IMG/VR virus record: IMGVR_UViG_3300028298_000015
Span: 1 to 37,519 of that record
Direction: 5' to 3' (one strand)
Source: a virus
Length of the DNA stretch: 37,519 nucleotides
This document shows positions 20,378 to 27,131 of this stretch, piece by piece. Under the pieces are notes generated by a model that was not told the DNA's origin, ran no database searches, and saw only the letters and a list, made by a program, of their open reading frames with translations. The number at the start of each line of letters is the position of its first letter. The stretch's first letter is position 1. A program made the position numbers and the translations under genes.

Positions 20378-21721
20378 ATGATTAAAAATCTCATTCCGAG
20401 ATTGGCAGAGAGAGGCCGGATTAAGATCGGGGAGAAGGGCGAGATGAAGACCTCAGCCCAGGGCAAGCAATTCGCCCAGCCCAAGAAGCTCGACCACATC
20501 GTTATTACGACCATGCAGAGGGACGCGGCCGGGCGCCTCATGCCCGACACCGACCTTATGGCCCAAATCAACCCCGGGGGCAGCAAACTCACCGAAATCC
20601 CGATCCGGCTTTTATACGATGACATCGACTTGAATTTCTTTACCCGCTATGCCTGCTACAAAGGCTCCCGGTGCTGGTGCTCCGGGGACGGGGAAACGGC
20701 CTCACGGCTCACCGGCGAGAATGGGAACTACCAGTCGTGCCCGTGCCCCTGTGAGCGGCAAGACCCCATGTACCAGGAGCAGGACAAGTGCAAGACCCTC
20801 GGAACTTTGTCCGTACTCATCGAAGGCGTCAACCGGGTGGGCGGCGTCTGGTCTTTTAGGACGACCTCCTTTAACAGCGTCAATGCCATCCTGTCGTCAA
20901 TGGCGCTCATCAAGGCAATCACCGGGGGGCCGCTATCGGGTATCCCCCTGATGCTGGTGCTCTCGCCTAAAACGGTCACCATCCCCACCACCGGCAAACC
21001 CATGGTGGTTTTCGTCATGAGCATCGAATACCGGGGGCCGGAGAGTGAGCTGGCTGAGTTGGGATATGAACGGGCTCGGCAACGCGTGGAGCACAAGATC
21101 AGGATGGACCTGATTGAGGATCAGGCCCGACGCCTGCTTGTCGCCCCGCATGAGGAACCGACACAAGAGCAGGTGGAAACGGCGGAAGAATTTTACCCCG
21201 AGGGGGTGGTCATCGAAACAACCGCACCTAAGCCCACTGGCGGCAAGAAAAAGACCCAGGCTACCCAACCCAGTACCCCCGACCCGGAACCCTCAGCAGC
21301 GGCAGGGACGCAAGACCAGGACCCCGGAAACGGAGGGGACCAGGAGCCCCTTGACAGGGCAATCACCCTCCCGGCTCTCATGGAACTGGCAAAGTCCCCT
21401 GATGCAGTTGTGGACCTGCCCTGTGCCCTGGTGACCACCAAAGGCGTCCGCATCGGCTGGTGGCTCGACTGGGGGCCGGACCTGGGCGGCGACATGACCA
21501 TGACCCTTGAACTGGTGGACAACCTGGCGGAAGTGGCCGGCGGGTTGACGGTGCAGAAGATCGGAAAAGCCTTTAACGAGGCTGGGATTGTGCTCAAGGT
21601 GGTCACCGCGGCGGATGAGGCCCAGGAGGGAAAGGAGCGGTTGGATGCTACCCCGGCGGCGGTCGTGGCTTCTCACCAGGTGCCCAAGGGTAACGGGGGG
21701 ACTCGTAAATCACTGTTTTAA
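20378..21721 (+). CDS. Gp3-like / recombination-directionality-factor family protein
   Basis: 447 aa from ATG 20378, after AAGGAGGG. N-terminus IKNLIPRLAERGRIKIGEKGE and the core PIRLLYDDIDLNFFTRY then CWCSGDGETASR match the phage Gp3-like family, which includes the phiC31 RDF and many proteins labelled metal-binding. Cys/His in CSGDGE and SCPCPCERQDP suggest zinc binding. A Pro/Lys-rich linker (~290-330) leads to a second helical domain. Here the integrase is a tyrosine enzyme and neighbours are nuclease and SMC-like genes, so a role in homologous recombination is more likely than serine-integrase control. Confidence 0.65.
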   Translation: MIKNLIPRLAERGRIKIGEKGEMKTSAQGKQFAQPKKLDHIVITTMQRDAAGRLMPDTDLMAQINPGGSKLTEIPIRLLYDDIDLNFFTRYACYKGSRCWCSGDGETASRLTGENGNYQSCPCPCERQDPMYQEQDKCKTLGTLSVLIEGVNRVGGVWSFRTTSFNSVNAILSSMALIKAITGGPLSGIPLMLVLSPKTVTIPTTGKPMVVFVMSIEYRGPESELAELGYERARQRVEHKIRMDLIEDQARRLLVAPHEEPTQEQVETAEEFYPEGVVIETTAPKPTGGKKKTQATQPSTPDPEPSAAAGTQDQDPGNGGDQEPLDRAITLPALMELAKSPDAVVDLPCALVTTKGVRIGWWLDWGPDLGGDMTMTLELVDNLAEVAGGLTVQKIGKAFNEAGIVLKVVTAADEAQEGKERLDATPAAVVASHQVPKGNGGTRKSLF

Positions 21722-21779
21722 TCACTCCTAGCCCGGCACCATCCGCACATCCAGGGCCGGGATAATGCTAACCACAACC

Positions 21780-21817
21780 GGGGCCGACCCGTATTGGACA
21801 AAGAGCGGGGAGGCCCC
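21780..21817 (+). other. Intergenic two-tier hairpin before 21830 gene
   Basis: GGGGCC/GGCCCC (21780-21785 with 21812-21817) with inner CCCG/CGGG, directly before the AGGGAGG SD. Member of the recurrent intergenic hairpin family; no U-tract. Confidence 0.55.
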
Positions 21818-21829
21818 AAGGGAGGATTT

Positions 21830-22141
21830 ATGAACGACAAAATCAGACAGCATTTAACCGAATACAATTTGCGCCAGGGCTATGGGGTTTCTGAGGACAC
21901 CCTGATCGAAACCCTCTTTAATGCCAACCGAGTGTACGAGGCTCAAAAAGGCGAGCATCGGTGGTGGACCGATGTTTTTGTGGTGGCCGAGGTTGACGGG
22001 ATGCTCATCGGTTTCCTGGATGCATATACCACGGGCGATAATTCTCCGAGAGAAATCGGATGGGAATTTAACCCCGACAGCATCTGCGAAGTGGCGGCCA
22101 AGGTGATAACGAAGACTATCTATGAGCGAATTCCCGACTAA
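21830..22141 (+). CDS. Hypothetical protein
   Basis: 103 aa from ATG 21830, after GGGAGG. Acidic, with a beta-rich middle (WWTDVFVVAEVDGMLIGFLDAYT) and a final helix (ICEVAAKVITKTIYERI). No family recognised. Lies between the Gp3-like and nuclease genes, so presumably an accessory of replication or recombination. Confidence 0.55.
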   Translation: MNDKIRQHLTEYNLRQGYGVSEDTLIETLFNANRVYEAQKGEHRWWTDVFVVAEVDGMLIGFLDAYTTGDNSPREIGWEFNPDSICEVAAKVITKTIYERIPD

Positions 22142-22210
22142 CGTCAACCCTAACACCAGGAGCCGGTACTGAGCAAAGAGCCGGTCCCCGGGGGAGGCGA
22201 AGGAGGCAAT

Positions 22211-22414
22211 ATGGACACATTTAGGGTAGGCTTGCTGCTGCAAACCATGATTGAGGCATTAGCAGTTAACGCAGAAATAGAGGGGATGAAAGCCGAAAAC
22301 CTTTATCACCAGAACCTGGGGGCAGTACCGTTCTATGGCGAGGCGTCTTTTGAAGAAAAGGCCCAAAAGCTCTGGTCATTATCGAAATTGGCCAGAGCGC
22401 GAGCGGAGAGATAA
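22211..22414 (+). CDS. Small helical hypothetical protein
   Basis: 67 aa; AAGGAGG precedes ATG 22211. Entirely helical in appearance (LLLQTMIEALAVNAEIEGMKAEN ... KLWSLSKLARARAER) with a basic end. Three bases separate it from the nuclease gene, so the two are likely coupled. Function unknown. Confidence 0.55.
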   Translation: MDTFRVGLLLQTMIEALAVNAEIEGMKAENLYHQNLGAVPFYGEASFEEKAQKLWSLSKLARARAER

Positions 22415-22416
22415 CC

Positions 22417-23559
22417 ATGAGCCAGGAGAGCCAAACTATGGGTAAAAAAATCGGATATTCTCACTCAGCTTTGGAGATGTACCACGGCGGCGACGTGCAT
22501 GGGGGGTGCCCTTACGCCTATAAGCTCATCCGCATCGACAAAATCCCCCGGGCCACCAGCGAACCGCTTATCATCGGCCAGATGCTTCACGAACTGGCGG
22601 CGAAATACCTGCTCCGGCTCATTGACGTTGGCCTACAAACCGACTGGACCTATGCCCAGGCGATCACCCCCAAGGAGGCCCCGGCGGACGTGCTGGAGGT
22701 ATGGCCCCGGTTCGTGAAAAACTTTATCTTGCCGCCCATGGCAGCCCCTGGGGTTGAAAAGCAACTCGCCTTTAACCGGGCATGGGAGCCGGTGGAGTGG
22801 TTCGCCAAGGACGCCTTTTTCCGGGCCGTGGTGGACCTCACCTACCGGCAGGGCGGCTTAGTCGTGGTGCAAGATTGGAAATCCAACAGGGCGGTCATGG
22901 ACATCGACAAGAACCTCCAGACCCGGATTTACGGGTGGGCAGTGCGCCGGGCGCTCTATCCGGATGCTCAAGAAATTCTGCTACGGCTCCACTTTCTCAG
23001 ATACGGCGCCGAGCGTGAAATCTTGCTGCTCCCGGAAGACCTGGACACCGTGCCGGCCGAACTGGAAAAACTGGTGGCCACCATCGAATCGGATAAAAAG
23101 TATGACCCTACACCCGGGTCTTACTGCTCATGGTGTGGAGTGCAAAGCCATTGCCCGGTTATGCAGTCGGCCCTCATCCCAGTGGAGGTCATGGCCCCGG
23201 CTACCCGGGAACAGGCCGAGAAAGCGGCGACCCTGCTCCTGGCCGTGCGGGAGACGGACAAGATGATCACCGGGCGTCTCAAGGAATACGTGCAGGCAAA
23301 CGGGCCGGTAAGGGTAAACGATCAAATCTACGGCACCTCCCTCAGCACATCCTACGACCTGGACCCACGGGAGATTACCGAGACGCTGCTGGGCGAGGGC
23401 CTGGAAGTTGACCAGGTATGGGGGCTATTGAATCTGACAAAGACCAGCTTGGAGCGTGGCCTTAAGAAGCTCAAGAGGAAGGACCTGCTTGAGGCGATCC
23501 TGGCCGGGGCTCCGAGTAAGCAGACTGAGAAGATCGGGTTCAGCAAGGTTAAGGGATGA
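22417..23559 (+). CDS. Cas4/RecB-like PD-(D/E)XK nuclease with predicted Fe-S cluster
   Basis: 380 aa; start ATG 22417, with ATG 22438 also possible. Motifs in order: early Cys (GGCPYAYK), GQMLHEL (motif I His), AVVDLTY (Asp), VVVQDWKSNR (D-x-K), LQTRIYGWAV (Q-x-x-x-Y), then CSWCGVQSHCPVM, completing a four-Cys cluster as in Cas4, AddB and Dna2. It should be a 5'-3' or end-resecting exonuclease. Followed by an SMC-like ATPase, recalling nuclease/ATPase pairs in phage recombination systems. Confidence 0.9.
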   Translation: MSQESQTMGKKIGYSHSALEMYHGGDVHGGCPYAYKLIRIDKIPRATSEPLIIGQMLHELAAKYLLRLIDVGLQTDWTYAQAITPKEAPADVLEVWPRFVKNFILPPMAAPGVEKQLAFNRAWEPVEWFAKDAFFRAVVDLTYRQGGLVVVQDWKSNRAVMDIDKNLQTRIYGWAVRRALYPDAQEILLRLHFLRYGAEREILLLPEDLDTVPAELEKLVATIESDKKYDPTPGSYCSWCGVQSHCPVMQSALIPVEVMAPATREQAEKAATLLLAVRETDKMITGRLKEYVQANGPVRVNDQIYGTSLSTSYDLDPREITETLLGEGLEVDQVWGLLNLTKTSLERGLKKLKRKDLLEAILAGAPSKQTEKIGFSKVKG

Positions 23560-23562
23560 ATC

Positions 23563-23637
23563 ATGGCAGCCAAGATATGCGTTAAATGCATGTGGACACG
23601 CGAACTGGCGAAAATGTACTATCTGCAAACTACATGA
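23563..23637 (+). pseudogene. Probable original start of the SMC-like ATPase gene, cut by insertion
   Basis: A 24-codon ORF beginning MAAKI, shortly after the nuclease stop, then unrelated codons to TGA. The functional ATPase start at 23736 begins MKIQHL. By analogy with 13645-13713, ATGGCAGCCAAGATA is likely the ancestral 5' end. Only five codons are available, so this is weaker than the terminase case. Confidence 0.45.
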
Positions 23638-23725
23638 TGACCCTATTCAACTGTCCATCGGCAAACAAGGTCAAGCTTGCCACCCTGAATGCAGGAGATT
23701 TTATCGGGTCAATGGCAAACAATAA
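23585..23725 (+). pseudogene. Orphan C-terminal zinc finger of an HNH homing endonuclease
   Basis: 46 codons: NACGHANWRKCTICKLHDDP ... GQACHPECRRFYRV. It aligns with the C-terminal finger of the HNH protein at 13812-14402 (ACGNKSWRKCFVCGKYDDP ... WHRSC), including ACG, WRKC, C and DDP. No start codon or HNH core remains upstream. It is followed within 10 bp by a recoded start of the ATPase gene, the same order as at the terminase locus. Confidence 0.75.
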
Positions 23726-23735
23726 CGGAGGTATC

Positions 23736-25544
23736 ATGAAAATACAGCATCTTTCTGTCAAAAATTTTCTTGCCATAGAATCGGTGAAATGGGATTTGTC
23801 AGGAGCACCCATCCATCTTTGTGCGGGTCCTAATGAGGCGGGAAAATCTTCTTTGAGGGATTCAATTTCTTGGGCGCTCACCGGCCAGGCCCGGGGACTC
23901 AAGACCCACGAACAACAGGCGGCTTTCATCCACGAGGGGGCCAAGACAGCGGAGGTCACGATCACTTGGGCCGACAAGACCACCACGACCCGCAAGAAGA
24001 CGCCTAAGACACCGGCTAGTGTCACCGGCCCTATCCCCGAAGATGCGGTCATGCTGTCCATCCTGGCGGACCCCCTTCACTTCCTCTCCCTGGAGGACAA
24101 GGCCCGGCGTGAGGTGCTGTTTCGGCTGTTGCCGGGGCTCTCACCGACGCGCAGCGATTTGGCTATCAGACTATCAAGCGCCTTGGGAGAAGTGAAATTT
24201 GAAGAGCACACGGTTGGCCCCATAAACGACCTCGCCAAAGTGGCTATTGAAAAAGGCTTTGCCGCCGCCGAAACCGAAGCCATCAATCGCCGGATCGTGG
24301 CCAAACGGATCGTCAAGGAATTCGCAGCAGAAGAACCCGAACCCAAGGCCACCATCGGCGGGGTGCTCCGTATCCTCCCCGACATCCAGACGGCGGACGT
24401 GGAAGCCGGGCTGTCGGCTCTCCGGGCCGAACGGGATAAGTTGCAGCGCAACCGCGGCAAGGTAGAAGCCAAGGTTGACAAGCTCCCGGAATTGGAAGCG
24501 GCCCTCGTCTCCCTGGAAGCATCCCCCCCGGACCCCCCGGACCCCGACCGCCCGGTGGAGGATTTCGTCAAGGCCCTGGAAATTAACCGGGGTATCCTGG
24601 AGGCATTGCAAAGGGATGTGGGCGCCATGACCGAAGGACAGGACCCGCAGAACTTCCCGGCCCTATGTCCGGCTTTCAACATCGGGTGCCCCAGCGCCGG
24701 CAAGGAAGCCGTCAAGGGCACTATACCAACAGGCATCGTCCCGGCAGTTATAGCTAGGGCCAAGGCCGACCTCCAAGAGCAGGAAAAGGAAGTCACTCTC
24801 ATCGAAACCGACCTTGCCGCGGCCCGGCTGGCCCAGGTCACCTATGACGACTACTGCAAACAGCGCCAGGTCCTGGCCGACAAGATCGCCAAGATCAAGG
24901 AAGCTCAGGTGCAGGCCCAGGACACCGCCACCATCGATGATCAGATCACCGCCCTGGACCTCCGCATGAAAACCGGATACGAACTCCTGGACGCGGTACG
25001 GGAGTTCTGGCGCAAGAAGGATGCGGCGGACGCGGCCCAAGCCAAGATCGCCCAGGCCGAAAAGGAGATTGCCCTTTACGATGCCCTGGCCAAGGCCCTG
25101 GCTCCGGACGGTATCCCCTCTCAGCTCATCGCTGAGGCCCTGGGGCCGGTCAATGAACGGCTTGCCTTTGCATCCGGGTATTTATTCCCGGATATCGATG
25201 AACATGAACCCCTGCGTCTCACGCAAGATCTGGAGGTGTGCCGGGGGACCACTCCGTACGCCCTGCTTTCGAAGTCCGCCAGGTATCGGGCAGGGATCGC
25301 GTTTCAATTCGTGCTGGCTACCCTGGCCGGCTCCCGCCTCCTGATGATCGACGAAGCCGACATTCTCGACCCCCTGAACAGAGCCAATCTGATCGATTTC
25401 CTCCTGGCTATTCGCCAGGACTTTGACACGATCCTTTGCTTCGCCACCAGTGACCACGCCGACCCCTCCCCCATCCCGGAGCTCGCGGTTTGGTGGATAT
25501 CGGATGGCCAGGTGGCCCCGGTGCGGGCGCAGGAGGCGGCATGA
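23736..25544 (+). CDS. SMC/SbcC-like AAA ATPase
   Basis: 602 aa; ATG 23736 after CGGAGG. N-terminal ATPase half MKIQHLSVKNFLAIESVKW with Walker A GPNEAGKSSLRD; long coiled coils (~210-500, SALRAERDKLQRNRG, AQAKIAQAEKEIAL); a mid-coil Cys pair (CPAFNIGCPSAGK) hinting at a zinc hook; C-terminal LMIDEADILDPLNRANL as Walker B/D-loop. It is likely the ATPase partner of the nuclease before it in end resection. The first ~135 bp are AT-rich, then GC-rich, consistent with 5'-end replacement. Confidence 0.85.
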   Translation: MKIQHLSVKNFLAIESVKWDLSGAPIHLCAGPNEAGKSSLRDSISWALTGQARGLKTHEQQAAFIHEGAKTAEVTITWADKTTTTRKKTPKTPASVTGPIPEDAVMLSILADPLHFLSLEDKARREVLFRLLPGLSPTRSDLAIRLSSALGEVKFEEHTVGPINDLAKVAIEKGFAAAETEAINRRIVAKRIVKEFAAEEPEPKATIGGVLRILPDIQTADVEAGLSALRAERDKLQRNRGKVEAKVDKLPELEAALVSLEASPPDPPDPDRPVEDFVKALEINRGILEALQRDVGAMTEGQDPQNFPALCPAFNIGCPSAGKEAVKGTIPTGIVPAVIARAKADLQEQEKEVTLIETDLAAARLAQVTYDDYCKQRQVLADKIAKIKEAQVQAQDTATIDDQITALDLRMKTGYELLDAVREFWRKKDAADAAQAKIAQAEKEIALYDALAKALAPDGIPSQLIAEALGPVNERLAFASGYLFPDIDEHEPLRLTQDLEVCRGTTPYALLSKSARYRAGIAFQFVLATLAGSRLLMIDEADILDPLNRANLIDFLLAIRQDFDTILCFATSDHADPSPIPELAVWWISDGQVAPVRAQEAA

Positions 25545-25726
25545 TGTGGAACCCCCAAAGACCCCCTTGCGTTCAGTATGTCAATACGGATGAAGAACAA
25601 GTAGAGGCAATCAACCGGGTATGGCATTACTGGCGCTATATGGATTATCGGCGCGTTGCTCACCTTGGAATTGAGAGATTGGCAGAGGGCCGAATAATCC
25701 TGGCGCAGATACAGGAGGCGGCATGA
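25541..25726 (+). CDS. Small hypothetical protein
   Basis: 61 aa, ATGA overlap with the ATPase gene. Helical, aromatic-rich (NRVWHYWRYMDYRRVAHLGI, ERLAEGRIILAQIQEA). Coupled to genes on both sides. Function unknown. Confidence 0.55.
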   Translation: MMWNPQRPPCVQYVNTDEEQVEAINRVWHYWRYMDYRRVAHLGIERLAEGRIILAQIQEAA

Positions 25727-25902
25727 AAAACTTTGACCTCTTTGTCGGCGTAACCGTGATCCCTCTTTGGAATGCCCCGACTCAGAGCGCGGATGAAGTC
25801 AAGACCAGGGCCGAACTGAAAGAGGCCTTTCTGAAAATCTCAGGCGAATTTGCTGAACAGCTTAAGCGGATAATTCAAATGCAGGGACAGCAGGTGCCAT
25901 AA
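25723..25902 (+). CDS. 59-aa hypothetical protein
   Basis: ATG 25723 overlaps the previous stop and follows GGAGGCGGC. MKNFDLFVGVTVIPLWN is hydrophobic at the N-terminus, then an amphipathic helix (KTRAELKEAFLKISGEFAEQ). Last small gene before HU. Function unknown. Confidence 0.55.
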   Translation: MKNFDLFVGVTVIPLWNAPTQSADEVKTRAELKEAFLKISGEFAEQLKRIIQMQGQQVP

Positions 25903-25911
25903 CACAACCAC

Positions 25912-25930
25912 CCGCGGCGGCGAGTCGCGG
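25912..25930 (+). other. Intergenic hairpin CCGCG/CGCGG
   Basis: A 5-bp stem, 9-nt loop, just before the AGGAGGGG SD of the HU gene; weaker member of the intergenic hairpin family. Confidence 0.4.
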
Positions 25931-25953
25931 TCATCCAAAAGCAGGAGGGGTTT

Positions 25954-26226
25954 ATGACTAAAACGGATATGATTAAAGAGGCGGCACAAATCCAACAGAT
26001 CACCCAAAAGGAAGCCGCCCGCTATCTGGACTTTTTCTTGAGTCAGATCACGGAGGAATTGAAAGCGGGCAAAGAAGTGGCCCTACCTGGCTTCGGCAAG
26101 TTCAGCACCAAAATCACCGCGGCCCGCACTGGCCGGAACCCGATCACCGGGGAGGTCCTGGACATCCCGGCCAAGCGGAAGGTTGTTTTCAAGGCGCAGA
26201 AGGCGCTCAAGGAGGCGGTGCAGTAA
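25954..26226 (+). CDS. HU/IHF-family DNA-bending protein
   Basis: 90 aa, full family length. Helical dimerisation half (TKTDMIKEAAQIQQITQKEA), then ALPGFGKFSTKITAARTGRN, PITGEVLDIPAKRKVVFKA, with the conserved GFGKF, RxGRNP and Pro in the DNA-intercalating arm. It bends and compacts DNA and could serve attP recombination or packaging in place of host IHF (inference). Followed by a terminator, so it ends the operon. Confidence 0.95.
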   Translation: MTKTDMIKEAAQIQQITQKEAARYLDFFLSQITEELKAGKEVALPGFGKFSTKITAARTGRNPITGEVLDIPAKRKVVFKAQKALKEAVQ

Positions 26227-26258
26227 GGATCGACTACCTGCTTTACTAACATCCCAAG

Positions 26259-26292
26259 CCGGAGTCCCTTCGGGGGCTCCGGTCTTTTTTTT
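26259..26292 (+). terminator. Strong intrinsic terminator
   Basis: A 10-bp stem CCGGAGTCCC/GGGGCTCCGG (one T-G pair) closed by a C(TTCG)G tetraloop and followed by TCTTTTTTTT. It ends the rightward recombination operon. The opposite side lacks a U-tract, so it works in one direction. Confidence 0.95.
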
Positions 26293-26294
26293 GC

Positions 26295-26957
26295 CTATTC
26301 CGAATCCAGGTTGACAGTAGTGTCGGCTTTCCCCAGGTTGCATTCGCGGCAAGCAGTAATCATGTTTTCCTCTCCATTTCCTCCTTTTTTGGAAATCGGT
26401 ATTATGTGGTCAGCATGTAATATAACGCTGGGGTCTTTTCGCGGGCTCCGTCCGCAATACTGACAGGCGAAGCCGTCTCTATTAAAAATCTTGAATCGTA
26501 ATTTCAAACCGATGTCGCAATTATCAGACCCGTCGAGCTTCCGTTGGATAGTCTCAAAATCGTCTAAGTCATATGGAACCCCCAACTTTAGAAGTGCCAG
26601 CTTTATCTTTAAGGCCGTAGCCACTCCTACGCTTTTTGTGTGCGGATTTTTAAGATTGATTTTCCGAAAATCAGAGAGTTCTCTTATGCCCCAATTCCTA
26701 ATGAGTTTCTTAACCCTCTCTATTAATTCTGAGTCAACTGTATAAATTAACTGCACCAAATCATCGCTGAGGTGGTCGATCCCTATCTTCCGTTTCCACT
26801 TCGCAACCTCTTCTTCATACATTATCCCTTTAAGGGCTTTGTTTAGCAGTTGGCGTGTCCTTTCGATTGAAATACCGAGAACAGTCGCAATGACCCTCAT
26901 AGATTTTTTCTCCACAAATCTTAATCTGATAACATCTAATTCTCTTGTTGTGATCAT
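26295..26957 (-). CDS. HNH endonuclease with sigma-region-4-like HTH
   Basis: 220 aa. The N-terminal ~45 residues look like sigma-70 region 4 (TTRELDVIRLRFVEKKSMRV, IATVLGISIERTRQLLNKAL). A central helical region follows, then a C-terminal HNH: ACQYCGRS, LHADHIIPISKKGGNGEENM, ACRECNLGK. It stands against the direction of both flanking operons and has its own promoter (26993-27021) and SD AGGAGG. A selfish homing endonuclease is most likely; the HTH may guide site recognition. Confidence 0.85.
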   Translation of the reverse strand: MITTRELDVIRLRFVEKKSMRVIATVLGISIERTRQLLNKALKGIMYEEEVAKWKRKIGIDHLSDDLVQLIYTVDSELIERVKKLIRNWGIRELSDFRKINLKNPHTKSVGVATALKIKLALLKLGVPYDLDDFETIQRKLDGSDNCDIGLKLRFKIFNRDGFACQYCGRSPRKDPSVILHADHIIPISKKGGNGEENMITACRECNLGKADTTVNLDSE

Positions 26958-26992
26958 GAGTTACCTCCTGTGTATTCACATTCAATGGGGGA

Positions 26993-27021
26993 ATTATACC
27001 CACTTGAAAATGACAAGTCAA
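26993..27021 (-). promoter_or_regulatory. Near-consensus sigma-70 promoter of the HNH gene
   Basis: On the minus strand TTGACT (27016-27021), 17 bp, TATAAT (26993-26998), then an AGGAGG SD before ATG 26957. No phage operator overlaps it, so expression should continue in the lysogen. Confidence 0.85.
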
Positions 27022-27070
27022 CAGGGCAGCTTATTTGATGTAATTATTAAATAAATTGGGTTTAGGCACT

Positions 27071-27121
27071 CATTTGGTAACAAATGCCCGTCTTGACAGG
27101 GTATTCGTGTGCCCTGAAAAT
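27071..27121 (+). promoter_or_regulatory. Candidate late promoter with upstream palindrome
   Basis: An inverted repeat CATTTG-GTAA-CAAATG (27071-27086) lies 6 bp before TTGACA (27093-27098), with a poor -10 GAAAAT 17 bp on. A good -35, a weak -10 and an adjacent palindrome suggest an activated promoter for the head genes. Function inferred. Confidence 0.45.
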
Positions 27122-27131
27122 CAGACCAGAC

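Noticed and set aside
20378-21721. Gp3-like protein as a serine-integrase directionality factor
   Set aside because: The only integrase in the window is a tyrosine recombinase and the gene lies in a recombination module, so that specific role is not supported here.
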